Source: Niveispirillum sp. (GTDB taxonomy: Bacteria > Pseudomonadota > Alphaproteobacteria > Azospirillales > Azospirillaceae). From it: 9,450 nt of DNA. The notes beneath the pieces were generated by a model. It was given only the letters and a program-made list of their open reading frames with translations. It was not told the origin of the DNA and did not search any database. The stretch spans positions 1-9,450 of the forward strand of contig JAEMSB010000130.1 of the NCBI GenBank assembly GCA_016463045.1, in the 5' to 3' direction. A program made the position numbers and the translations under genes. Shown in pieces: positions 1 through 7,321 of this stretch. Each line of letters starts with the position of its first letter. The stretch's first letter is position 1.

Positions 1-2
1 GC

Positions 3-203
3 CATGGCCGCGTAACCATTGAAGTCAAGCCTCCGGCAAACTCGGAGCGGTTCAAACTGTTCGAGGCGCGCGGGCGCATGCTTGGCTTGGGGAGCAAGCG
101 ACGTTCAGGGAGAACTTTCGTTGAGAGCGAACGTAATCGAGATCACTTTACCCTTGGAAATTTTAGACCCGGTGATCCGGTATGGGGAAGGTTGAAGCGC
201 TGA
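3..203 (+). CDS. C-terminal tail of an unrecognised protein (5' end outside window)
   Basis: This frame is open from the left edge of the window for 66 codons and stops at TGA 201-203, while the other two forward frames close within the first 21 bases. The encoded tail is polar and basic, with a Lys/Arg-rich stretch around residues 32-38 of the visible part (GSKRRSG) and a last turn ending GRLKR. I do not recognise a family, signal peptide or membrane segment. An open stretch of this length could arise by chance a few percent of the time, so it may not be a gene. No terminator is visible just after the stop. It has no evident link to the sugar operon 1.2 kb downstream. Confidence 0.4.
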   Translation, partial: HGRVTIEVKPPANSERFKLFEARGRMLGLGSKRRSGRTFVESERNRDHFTLGNFRPGDPVWGRLKR

Positions 204-480
204 TGTAGGACTTATATCCTATTGTAAGCTGTGATTCTCACAAAGAGAAAGGGCAGAGAACACACCAATAAGTAGAGTTGATGTGCCAAACCAGGGCGCG
301 CCGTTTTTTGGGCATATTAGGATTGCAATGACAGAATAGCTGAGACAGAACCCGTTGGAGAGAGGCATTATTCCTATTGTGCCGAAACAGCAGGTATTTG
401 CCATTCTTGTCAGAGTTGGCAGCTATTTAAGGAATGTTTTGAATAGATTAAAGCACTTGCAGTGCTTCCTAAATATGTAA

Positions 481-524
481 AGCTCAACGCCTTGCCAGGG
501 TAACGGCTGGCAAGGCGTTGAGCT
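481..524. repeat. Perfect 18-bp inverted repeat (hairpin)
   Basis: Bases 481-498 (AGCTCAACGCCTTGCCAG) are exactly complementary to 507-524, leaving an 8-base loop GGTAACGG. Such a long perfect stem is far beyond chance. There is no T-run on the + strand side. On the - strand the stem is followed by a moderately T-rich stretch (TTACATATTT), so it could end leftward transcription from the small ORF at 579-803. It could equally be a mobile-element remnant. Confidence 0.75.
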
Positions 525-578
525 GTCAGTTTCAGTTGTGCAGAAGTGGCGCAGCGGACACGGATTAACCCTTGAAAC

Positions 579-803
579 TTAAGGATTACGTGAAGGGCTT
601 CTGCTGTTAAGACCGAAACATCCTTGGGGAGTCTCACAAGCTGAATGGGGGAATGTCGTAGCTTGTTGTGCTGTCCAACGAGGAACCTCTGTCCTGTCGA
701 CGACCAGGGCATGGTGCGACGCCAAAAACAAATACAAAAACAGGACTGCGACGAACGTTATAACAATGCCGATTAAAAACATAACTAAATGATGAAACCA
801 CAT
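579..803 (-). CDS. Possible small single-pass membrane protein (74 aa)
   Basis: A leftward frame of 74 codons starts at ATG 801-803 and ends at TAA 579-581. On its own strand the start is preceded by GTGAGGTAGG, a purine-rich run that could act as a ribosome binding site. Residues 6-28 form one unbroken hydrophobic segment (LVMFLIG to FLYLFLA), which reads as a transmembrane helix. The remaining ~45 residues are polar, with two cysteines, and resemble no family I know. The perfect hairpin at 481-524 lies about 55 bases past the stop, where a terminator would sit. Against it: codon use is unlike the operon genes and the non-membrane half looks random. It may be a remnant or a chance frame. Confidence 0.28.
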   Translation of the reverse strand: MWFHHLVMFLIGIVITFVAVLFLYLFLASHHALVVDRTEVPRWTAQQATTFPHSACETPQGCFGLNSRSPSRNP

Positions 804-998
804 CCTACCTCACGTATGGGAGTATAGTCGGATTTTCGTCGTCCGTCAAGCGGGCTTTCTGCGGAGGGCTAATGTGGCCGCCAAAAGGTATCTGCAGAAA
901 AAAACACGTATTGGTTGTTGATCGAACTGAGTCAAGATAGGAATAAAAGCCCCAACTCGGCCGGTAGTCGAATTTCCATAACATAAATTATCAATTTT

Positions 999-1050
999 TT
1001 GACTGTAGGCGGGGTAGGTTCTATTTTGAAGTGCGACTCTTTTTTATAAT
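999..1050 (+). promoter_or_regulatory. Candidate sigma-70-type promoter(s) ahead of the sugar operon
   Basis: TTGACT (999-1004) is followed after 17 bases by TATTTT (1022-1027), a reasonable -35/-10 pair. A perfect -10 hexamer TATAAT lies at 1045-1050, but its -35 is poor at normal spacing. Transcription from either would point toward rfbF and leave a leader of roughly 345-370 bases before the ATG at 1402. I see no better promoter nearer the gene. Prediction from hexamers alone in A+T-rich DNA is weak. Confidence 0.35.
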
Positions 1051-1401
1051 CAGATGGTTAGCAATGGAGGCTGCCATGGGAGAGCACTCTACTCGCCCGT
1101 GAGTTTGGCGGAACGGCGCCGGATTATGGCGGCGGCATCCGGCCCTTCTGGTGCATGCGGGCGGCTCTGGGGCCGGCCTGTTCCTCCGGACTGGCAACAG
1201 TCGCACGCCGGATGGGTTGAGAAAATCTGGCTGAAATCCTGCGCCTGCATTCAGTGATCTATTTGCTCCAATGATTAAACCGGTGGCCGCCGGTCAAAAA
1301 TCTTGAAAATTTTCCATCAATATGAATTACTTACTTGAATCGTTTCATGCTACGCGGGCAATCAGCATGAGGCTGGGCTGGTTCGATTTGTGGGGCGTTC
1401 C

Positions 1402-2169
1402 ATGAAAGTTGTGATCCTTGCCGGGGGATTGGGGGTGCGTCTGCGCGAGGAGACGATCTCAAAGCCCAAGCCGATGGTGGAGATCGGGGGACGTCCCATT
1501 CTCTGGCATATCATGAAAATCTACCTGTCCCATGGCATCAAGGAATTCATCATCTGCCTTGGATACAGGGGATATGTGATCAAGGAATATTTTTCCAATT
1601 ACGCGCTGCACATGTCGACCGTGACGTTCGATATGGAAAAGAACACCATGCATGTGCATGAGAATATGTCGGAACCCTGGAAAATCACCTTGGTCGATAC
1701 GGGTGAACATACGCAAACTGGTGGCCGGTTGAAGCGTGTTCGTGACTATCTGGGTGATGATGATTTCTGCATGACCTATGGCGATGGGGTCGGTGATATC
1801 GACGTTGCCAGCACCATTGACTTCCACAAAGCGCATGGCGCCCTGGTAACCCTGACCGCGACGCGCCCGCCGGGCCGTTTTGGGGCGCTGGAAACCGATG
1901 GCGACAAGGTCGTCCGCTTTCAGGAAAAGCCCACGGGTGATGGCAGCTGGATCAATGGCGGCTTCTTCGTGATCAACCCTGCGGCCCTGGATTATGTGGA
2001 GGGTGACGAGGTGCCGTGGGAACTGGCGCCCCTGCAGCGCATCGCCGCCGAGGGGCAGTTGCGCGCCCGCAAACATTACGGGTTCTGGCAACCTATGGAC
2101 ACGCTGCGCGACATGACTTATCTGGAGGAACTCTGGGCCTCCGGGTCTGCGCCCTGGAAGATATGGTAG
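1402..2169 (+). CDS. rfbF: Glucose-1-phosphate cytidylyltransferase
   Basis: This 255-residue nucleotidyltransferase should join CTP and glucose 1-phosphate into CDP-glucose, the first step of CDP-3,6-dideoxyhexose synthesis in the cytoplasm. Length and sequence agree with RfbF/DdhA/AscA along the whole chain. Visible motifs are the N-terminal nucleotide-binding loop (residues 7-17, AGGLGVRLREE), KPKPM (21-25 region), TGGRLKRVRDY (107-116), the metal-binding YGDGV (126-130), EKP (175-177), WINGGFFV (183-190) and FWQPMDTLRD near 228-237. ATG 1402 is chosen because family members begin MKxVILAGG; an in-frame GTG at 1390 would add four residues (MGRS). GGGG at 1392-1395 is a weak ribosome binding site. 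One oddity: the usual Thr of GLGTRL is Val12. It heads the operon, and rfbG follows after 12 bases. Confidence 0.95.
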   Translation: MKVVILAGGLGVRLREETISKPKPMVEIGGRPILWHIMKIYLSHGIKEFIICLGYRGYVIKEYFSNYALHMSTVTFDMEKNTMHVHENMSEPWKITLVDTGEHTQTGGRLKRVRDYLGDDDFCMTYGDGVGDIDVASTIDFHKAHGALVTLTATRPPGRFGALETDGDKVVRFQEKPTGDGSWINGGFFVINPAALDYVEGDEVPWELAPLQRIAAEGQLRARKHYGFWQPMDTLRDMTYLEELWASGSAPWKIW

Positions 2170-2181
2170 GCGGGAACTGCA

Positions 2182-3249
2182 ATGCCTGATGGCTTCTGGT
2201 CAGGACGCCGGGTCTTCCTGACCGGCCATACCGGTTTCAAGGGAAGCTGGCTGGCTTTCTGGTTAAACCGCCTGGGGGCGCAGGTGACAGGGTATGCGCT
2301 GCCGCCCCCCATGATGACCCCCAGCATCTTCACCGATGCCCGGCTGCATCAGCTGGTCGATCATGTGGAAGGCGATGTACGGGACATGCCGGCCCTGGCG
2401 GCGGCCATGGACCGGGCACAGCCGGAAATCATCATTCACATGGCGGCGCAGTCACTGGTCCGGGAATCCTATCTGGACCCGGTCGGAACCTATGCGACAA
2501 ATGTCATGGGGACGATACACCTGCTGGATGCGGTCCGCCGGTCGCCATCGGTGCGGGCCGTCATCGTGGTCACCAGCGATAAATGCTACGAAAACCGGGA
2601 ATGGCACTGGGGCTACCGTGAAAACGACCCGTTGGGCGGATATGATCCCTATTCCAGCAGCAAGGGCTGCGCGGAACTGGTGACCGCGTCCTACCGCAAT
2701 GCCTATTTCAACATCTCGACCCATGCGGAACATCGGGTGGCGCTGGCGACGGTGCGGGCGGGCAATGTCATCGGCGGCGGCGACTGGGCCACGGACAGGA
2801 TCGTCCCGGATGTCATCCGCGCCCTGCTGGCAGGGCAGAAGCCACTGATCCGCTATCCCGATGCCATCCGGCCCTGGCAGCATGTGCTGGAGCCACTGGC
2901 CGGCTATATGCGGCTGGCAGAACGCCTGTATAATGACGGACCCGCTTTCGCCACGGCCTGGAATTTCGGCCCGGATGAGGGCAATGCACAGCCCGTGGAA
3001 GCCCTGGTCGGGCTTCTCTGTGCCGCCTGGGGGCCGCAGGCGGCATGGCAGCGTGATGGGCGCAGCCATCCCCACGAGGCAGCCTTCCTGAAGCTGGACT
3101 GCTCACGCGCCCGCGCGCTGCTGGGCTGGGTTCCCAAATGGGATCTGGCGGCTACCGTGGGCCATACCGTGGAATGGTATCGCGCCCATGCCGCGACCGG
3201 GGATCCGCGCCCCATCATGGCCGCACAGATTGACGCCTATCGGCACTAG
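2182..3249 (+). CDS. rfbG: CDP-glucose 4,6-dehydratase
   Basis: This is a 355-residue extended short-chain dehydrogenase that converts CDP-glucose to CDP-4-keto-6-deoxyglucose using tightly bound NAD+. The Rossmann loop is GHTGFKG (15-21), followed by an acidic GDVRD (64-68), HMAAQ (86-90), TSDKCY (131-136) whose Thr/Asp/Lys are typical of sugar-nucleotide 4,6-dehydratases, and the catalytic YxxxK as Tyr157-Lys161 within DPYSSSKGCAE. RAGNVIGGGDW (192-202) and RPWQHVLEPL (230-239) are hallmark stretches of the RfbG/DdhB branch rather than of the dTDP- or GDP-sugar enzymes. The length is normal for the family. ATG 2182 has AGGCGGGA a few bases upstream. It sits between rfbF (12-base gap) and rfbH (32-base gap to the chosen start), so the three are very probably cotranscribed and translated together. 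Confidence 0.95.
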   Translation: MPDGFWSGRRVFLTGHTGFKGSWLAFWLNRLGAQVTGYALPPPMMTPSIFTDARLHQLVDHVEGDVRDMPALAAAMDRAQPEIIIHMAAQSLVRESYLDPVGTYATNVMGTIHLLDAVRRSPSVRAVIVVTSDKCYENREWHWGYRENDPLGGYDPYSSSKGCAELVTASYRNAYFNISTHAEHRVALATVRAGNVIGGGDWATDRIVPDVIRALLAGQKPLIRYPDAIRPWQHVLEPLAGYMRLAERLYNDGPAFATAWNFGPDEGNAQPVEALVGLLCAAWGPQAAWQRDGRSHPHEAAFLKLDCSRARALLGWVPKWDLAATVGHTVEWYRAHAATGDPRPIMAAQIDAYRH

Positions 3250-3281
3250 TGCCCCCTACCCTTCTCCAGCCAAGGATAAAG

Positions 3282-4607
3282 ATGATGCCGTCCGCCGAGG
3301 CATTGAGGGAAAACATCCTCACGCTCGTCCAGGAATATACGAAGCTGGCTTTCGCACAGAAGCCCTTCGTGCCGGGCGAGACGCCCGTGCCCGTGTCGGG
3401 GCGCGTTTTCGATGGCGCGGATGTGACGGCCCTGGTCGACAGCTCGCTGGATTTCTGGCTGACCGCCGGCCCCTTCGCGAACCGGTTCGAACGGGAATTT
3501 GCCAAGGTCACCGGGCATAATTTCGCCCTGCTGGTCAATTCCGGCTCCTCCGCCAATCTGGTGGCGCTGAGCAGCCTGACATCCCCGATGCTGAAGGATC
3601 GGCGCCTGGTGCCCGGTGATGAGGTGATCACGGTGGCGGCGGGCTTCCCCACCACCTTGAACCCCATTCTTCAGAACGGGCTGATCCCGGTCTTTGTGGA
3701 TGTCTCGGTCCCGACCTACAATATCGATGTCTCACAGCTGGAAGCGGCACTGAGCAGCCGTACCCGCGCCATCATGATCGCCCATACGCTGGGCAACCCG
3801 TTCGATGTTGGCACCGTCGCCTCCTTCGCGAAGAAGCATGACCTTTATCTGGTCGAGGATTGCTGTGATGCGCTGGGGGCGACGTTTGGGGGACAGCCGG
3901 TCGGCACCTTCGGCGATATCGCCACCGTCAGCTTCTACCCCGCGCACCACATCACCATGGGCGAAGGCGGGGCCGTGCTGACCAGCCGGTCCAAGCTGAA
4001 GCGCATTGCGGAATCCATGCGCGACTGGGGCCGCGACTGCTATTGCGAGCCGGGCCGGGACAATACCTGCGGCAAGCGCTTTGACTGCCAGTTCGGCGAG
4101 CTGCCGCATGGCTTCGATCACAAATACACGTACTCGCATATCGGCTATAATCTGAAGGTCACCGATATGCAGGCCGCCATCGGCATCGCGCAGCTGGGCA
4201 AGCTGGAAGGCTTCATCGCGGCCCGCAAACAGAACTTCGCACATCTGACGCAGCGCCTGCAGGGGCTGGATGAGTTTCTGATCCTGCCGGAGGCAACGCC
4301 GGGGTCAGATCCCTCCTGGTTCGGTTTCCCCATTGCCGTGCGGGCCGATGCACCGTTCAGCCGCAACGACCTTGTCCGCCATCTTGACCGGCATCGTATC
4401 GGCACACGCCTGCTGTTCGGCGGCAACCTGCTGCGGCAGCCGGCCTATGCCGACATTCCGCGCCGCGTCATCGGTGATCTGGCACAGACCGACTTCACCA
4501 TGCATCAGGTATTCTGGGTTGGTGTCTATCCGGGCCTGCGACCGGAGATGATTGATTATATGGCCGACATGATTGCAGGCTTCTGCACCAACCCGCGCCA
4601 ATCCTGA
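3282..4607 (+). CDS. rfbH: CDP-4-keto-6-deoxyglucose 3-dehydratase (E1), PMP and [2Fe-2S]
   Basis: This 441-residue protein of the DegT/DnrJ/EryC1/StrS fold removes the C3 hydroxyl of CDP-4-keto-6-deoxyglucose (RfbH/DdhC/AscC). The usual PLP-anchoring lysine is replaced by His222 in SFYPAHHITMGEGG (217-230), the hallmark that it works with PMP instead of PLP. Cys195, Cys253, Cys255 and Cys263 reproduce exactly the family's C-X57-C-X1-C-X7-C iron-sulfur motif, so the cluster site looks intact. Other signatures are NSGSSANL (86-93), AAGFPTT (119-125), HTLGNPFD (168-175) and SWFGFP (345-350). ATG 3282 is preferred because AAGGA lies six bases upstream and it gives the family's normal N-terminus; a GTG at 3249 overlapping the rfbG stop would add 11 residues. 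Its electron donor (E3, DdhD-type flavin/ferredoxin reductase) is not encoded nearby. Confidence 0.96.
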   Translation: MMPSAEALRENILTLVQEYTKLAFAQKPFVPGETPVPVSGRVFDGADVTALVDSSLDFWLTAGPFANRFEREFAKVTGHNFALLVNSGSSANLVALSSLTSPMLKDRRLVPGDEVITVAAGFPTTLNPILQNGLIPVFVDVSVPTYNIDVSQLEAALSSRTRAIMIAHTLGNPFDVGTVASFAKKHDLYLVEDCCDALGATFGGQPVGTFGDIATVSFYPAHHITMGEGGAVLTSRSKLKRIAESMRDWGRDCYCEPGRDNTCGKRFDCQFGELPHGFDHKYTYSHIGYNLKVTDMQAAIGIAQLGKLEGFIAARKQNFAHLTQRLQGLDEFLILPEATPGSDPSWFGFPIAVRADAPFSRNDLVRHLDRHRIGTRLLFGGNLLRQPAYADIPRRVIGDLAQTDFTMHQVFWVGVYPGLRPEMIDYMADMIAGFCTNPRQS

Positions 4608-4626
4608 CCCTGCGGAGCGATGGCCC

Positions 4627-5544
4627 ATGCGGCGTGTCCTGATCACCGGTGCCAGCGGGGCCAATGGCGGGGCGATCCTGGACCGGTTGCTGTCGCGCGG
4701 CTGGACCGTGGCGGCCTTGCTGCGCGACCCTGCCGCCGCCTGGCGGCTGGCGGGCCGGTTGGATCAGGCGGTGGTGATCCGGGGCGATATGGACAATCTT
4801 GCCGCCATACAGGCGGATATCCACCGGTTTGCCGCTGATACGGTTGTGCATCTGGCCTGGGACGGGGTGACATCGGGCAGCCGGAACGCCCCGTCACAGC
4901 TGCGCAATCTGACCGGCACCCTGGCCCTGCTGGAACTGACCGCCGCCGCCGGTGCCAGACATTTCATCGGCTTCGGGTCGCAGGCGGAATATGGACGGCG
5001 TACCGGACCATCCGGCGGGGATGCGCCGGTCCTGCCGGAAACCGTCTATGGTGCCGTGAAACTGTCAACCGGGGTCATTGCGGAACGGGTGGCCGCCACG
5101 CTGGGCGTTCGCTTCACCTGGTTGCGCCTGTTCGCATCCTATGGCCCCCGCGACAATCCGGGCTTCCTGCTGCCCAAACTGATCACCAGCCTGTTGCAGG
5201 GCGGGCGGATGGCCATGACATCGGGGCAGCAATCCTGGGATTACCTGTATTTCGAGGATGTGGCCCGCGCCGTGTTGGCCGTGATTGAAACCGGCGCCGC
5301 CGGCACCTTCGATCTGGGCAGCGGACAGCCGCACCGGATAGGCGACATTGCCAGGATGGTGCGTGATCTCATCGATCCGCAGCTTGCCCTGGGCCTGGGG
5401 GAGATGGCCGACCCGGACGGCCCGGTGGTCAATCTGAAAGCCGATATCGCGGCGCTGTCCGGTGCCACGGGTTGGCAACCGCAGACCGGCCTTGACACCG
5501 GTCTGATGCAAACGGTCAAGTGGTATCGGGATAACGCCTCGTGA
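4627..5544 (+). CDS. NAD(P)-dependent epimerase/reductase, likely YerF-like CDP-sugar ketoreductase
   Basis: This is a 305-residue extended short-chain dehydrogenase/reductase. The Rossmann motif GASGANG (8-14) opens the chain, HLAWDG (75-80) lies near the substrate, Ser118 in GSQAEYG supplies the catalytic Ser, and Tyr141-Lys145 in YGAVK is the catalytic pair. The second half holds LRLFASYGPRDNP (166-178) and a YFEDVARA segment (208-215) typical of sugar-nucleotide epimerases. ATG 4627 gives a clean N-terminus with GGAG at 4613-4616; an ATG at 4620 is out of frame. Sequence alone fits CDP-abequose/paratose synthase-like reductases (RfbJ/RfbS) as well. Its place between rfbH and a carboligase favours a YerF-type role: reducing the ketone of the newly attached two-carbon branch on the CDP-dideoxysugar. 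The enzyme class is firm, the exact substrate is inferred. Confidence 0.9.
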   Translation: MRRVLITGASGANGGAILDRLLSRGWTVAALLRDPAAAWRLAGRLDQAVVIRGDMDNLAAIQADIHRFAADTVVHLAWDGVTSGSRNAPSQLRNLTGTLALLELTAAAGARHFIGFGSQAEYGRRTGPSGGDAPVLPETVYGAVKLSTGVIAERVAATLGVRFTWLRLFASYGPRDNPGFLLPKLITSLLQGGRMAMTSGQQSWDYLYFEDVARAVLAVIETGAAGTFDLGSGQPHRIGDIARMVRDLIDPQLALGLGEMADPDGPVVNLKADIAALSGATGWQPQTGLDTGLMQTVKWYRDNAS

Positions 5545-5596
5545 TCCCACTTCCGCGAAACCGCTCCGGCCAGATGCGGGACATTTGGGGAAGATG

Positions 5597-7300
5597 ATGA
5601 AACTAGTCGACTGGATCGCGGAATTCCTGGCGCAGCAGAATGTGCGCCGCGTCTATGAGATGTCCGGCGGCATGATCACGCATCTTCTCGATGCGCTGAG
5701 CCGGGCCGGCAGGATCCGCATTGTCAGCGTCCATCATGAACAGGCCGCTTCCTTCGCCGCCGATGCCGAAGGCCGCGTTACCGGGGTTCCCGGCGTGGCA
5801 TTGGCCACCAGCGGGCCGGGCGCCGTCAATCTGCTGACCGGGATCGGCAGCTGCTATTTCGACAGTTCCCCCGCCGTGTTCATCACGGGGCAGGTGAACC
5901 GTAGCGAGCTGAAAGGTGACCGGGCGATCCGCCAGCTCGGCTTTCAGGAGACGGATATCGTTTCCGCCGCCAGACCCCTGGTCAAGGCCGCCTGGATTGC
6001 CGAAAGTCCGGCGGAGGTGCCGGCCCTGTTGAAGCGTGCCTTCGCCCTTGCCGTGGAAGGGCGGCCAGGGCCGGTCCTGGTTGATATTCCCATGGATGTG
6101 CAGCGCGCGGAAATCCCGCAAGCCGATTATGAAGTGCCAGCGGGGACACCGGTGCCGGCGGACGCCACGCCCGTGCTTGACCATCTGGCAAGGGCGCAAC
6201 GCCCGCTGCTGCTGATCGGTGGTGGTATCCGCGCGGCCCGTGCCCGCAGCTTGCTGCGCCGCTTTGCCGAGGCCACGAATACGCCGGTGGTGCATTCGCT
6301 GATGGCGGCGGATGTTTTGCCGGCGGCCCATCCCCTGCGCGTCGGCCTGCTGGGTACCTATGGCAACCGGTTTGCCAATCTCGCCATCGGTGAATGCGAC
6401 CTTCTGGTTGTTCTGGGAAGCCGCCTGGATGTTCGCCAGACGGGCTCGCGGACCGATCTTTTCGCTGCGGGGCGGACGATCGTGCATGTCGATTGCGAGG
6501 CGGGGGAGATCAATAACCGCGTCAGCGGCTGCATCCCCATCCTGGCCGATCTGCCGGCCTTTCTGGAAGATGGGCTACGGCGCGCCGGACATGCAGGCCT
6601 GCCCGACCGTGCCGAATGGCAGGATCGGCTGCGGCAGTTGAAATGCCGATGGCCCGACACCGCCGAACAGCAGGTGGAAGGCATCCATCCGAATATCTTC
6701 ATGCATCAGCTTTCCGCCGTATCAGCGGCGGCGGGGGCCTATGCCGTCGATGTCGGGCAGCACCAGATGTGGGCGGCACAGTCGCTGGACCTCACCCAGG
6801 ATCAGCATTTCATCACGTCCGGCGGGATGGGGGCCATGGGGTTCGCCCTGCCGGCGGCCATCGGCGCTGCCTTCGCGCTGGCGCCAAGGCCTGTGGTGGT
6901 GATTGCCGGTGACGGCGGCTTCCAGACCAATATTCAGGAGCTGCAGACGGTTCGCCGAAATGGGCTGCCGATCAAAATGATCATCATGAATAATGGCTGC
7001 CATGGCATGGTGCGGCAGTTTCAGGAAAGCTATTTCGACAGCCGCTTCCAATCCACCGTCATCGGCTACAGCGCCCCTGATTTTGCGGCGGTTGCCACTG
7101 CTTACGGCATTCCCGCGCGCAGCGTGGACACGCCCGACGCGGTGGCAGAGGCGCTGGAATGGCTGTGGCAGGAACCCCATGCGCCGGCCCTGTTGCAGGT
7201 GATGATTGCACCAATGGTCAAAGCCTTGCCCAAGGTCATGTTCGGCCAGCCGATCATGGACATGGAACCGGTGCATCCGGCCGATGCCAACCCCGGGTAA
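5597..7300 (+). CDS. Thiamine diphosphate enzyme of the acetolactate synthase family, likely YerE-like carboligase
   Basis: This 567-residue protein has the three-domain layout of acetohydroxyacid synthases. The pyrimidine-binding domain carries the activating Glu48 in HHEQAASFAADAEGR (46-60) and TSGPGAVN (71-78). The middle domain has LLIGGGIR near 204-212. The C-terminal domain has the Mg/diphosphate motif starting GDGGFQTN (438-445) and closing at Asn465-Asn466. No small regulatory subunit (IlvN/IlvH) follows, and the neighbours are CDP-sugar genes. That points away from branched-chain amino acid synthesis and toward YerE, the ThDP flavoenzyme known from Yersinia that decarboxylates pyruvate and adds the two-carbon unit to C4 of CDP-4-keto-3,6-dideoxyglucose. 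ATG 5597 is preferred over 5594 because GGGG ends six bases before it. The family is certain, the sugar-carboligase role is inferred from context. Confidence 0.92.
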   Translation: MKLVDWIAEFLAQQNVRRVYEMSGGMITHLLDALSRAGRIRIVSVHHEQAASFAADAEGRVTGVPGVALATSGPGAVNLLTGIGSCYFDSSPAVFITGQVNRSELKGDRAIRQLGFQETDIVSAARPLVKAAWIAESPAEVPALLKRAFALAVEGRPGPVLVDIPMDVQRAEIPQADYEVPAGTPVPADATPVLDHLARAQRPLLLIGGGIRAARARSLLRRFAEATNTPVVHSLMAADVLPAAHPLRVGLLGTYGNRFANLAIGECDLLVVLGSRLDVRQTGSRTDLFAAGRTIVHVDCEAGEINNRVSGCIPILADLPAFLEDGLRRAGHAGLPDRAEWQDRLRQLKCRWPDTAEQQVEGIHPNIFMHQLSAVSAAAGAYAVDVGQHQMWAAQSLDLTQDQHFITSGGMGAMGFALPAAIGAAFALAPRPVVVIAGDGGFQTNIQELQTVRRNGLPIKMIIMNNGCHGMVRQFQESYFDSRFQSTVIGYSAPDFAAVATAYGIPARSVDTPDAVAEALEWLWQEPHAPALLQVMIAPMVKALPKVMFGQPIMDMEPVHPADANPG

Positions 7301-7321
7301 GAAAATGAAGCAGGGCCGCAG

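Larger units (their letters stand above)
204..1401. other. A+T-rich, nearly gene-free intergenic segment
   Basis: About 1.2 kb separates the unknown gene tail from rfbF. Most of it (204-1050) is clearly richer in A+T than the operon that follows, with no frame showing the strong third-position G/C bias of the real genes here. Around 1080-1255 the composition returns to G+C-rich. The segment holds a perfect hairpin (481-524), one possible leftward small membrane protein (579-803), a plausible rightward promoter (999-1050) and a 10-bp A+T palindrome GAAAATTTTC at 1305-1314. I see no tRNA, rRNA, transposase or clear insertion-sequence ends. It could be decayed or transferred DNA, or a long regulatory leader for the sugar operon. 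Confidence 0.6.

Noticed and set aside
481..524. Integron attC site
   Set aside because: The outer heptamers fit, but true attC sites are longer and have imperfect stems with unpaired bases; no integrase or cassette array is visible.
410..712. 100-codon leftward frame in the A+T-rich gap
   Set aside because: It runs through the perfect hairpin, overlaps the small membrane ORF in another frame, lacks coding bias and matches no family.
1007..1027. ops/RfaH recruitment element (GGCGGGGTAGGTTCTATTTT)
   Set aside because: It resembles the ops element only loosely; the conserved core GCGGTAGC is not matched and it overlaps a promoter-like region.
1054..1257. 67-codon rightward frame just after the TATAAT
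   Set aside because: It lies almost on the predicted transcription start with no ribosome binding site, and the product is unrecognisable; it is more likely part of the leader or a relic.
1459..2091. Long open frame on the - strand inside rfbF
   Set aside because: It is antisense to a confidently identified gene, has no family resemblance, and results from the G+C-rich codon pattern.
5603..6487. 294-codon open frame on the - strand within the ThDP enzyme gene
   Set aside because: It is a mirror frame of a clear enzyme gene; its translation is low-complexity and rich in Gly, Arg, His and Gln, with no domain.
5597..7300. Housekeeping acetolactate synthase IlvB
   Set aside because: There is no IlvN/IlvH gene after it and all neighbours are CDP-sugar genes; IlvB cannot be fully excluded without phylogeny.
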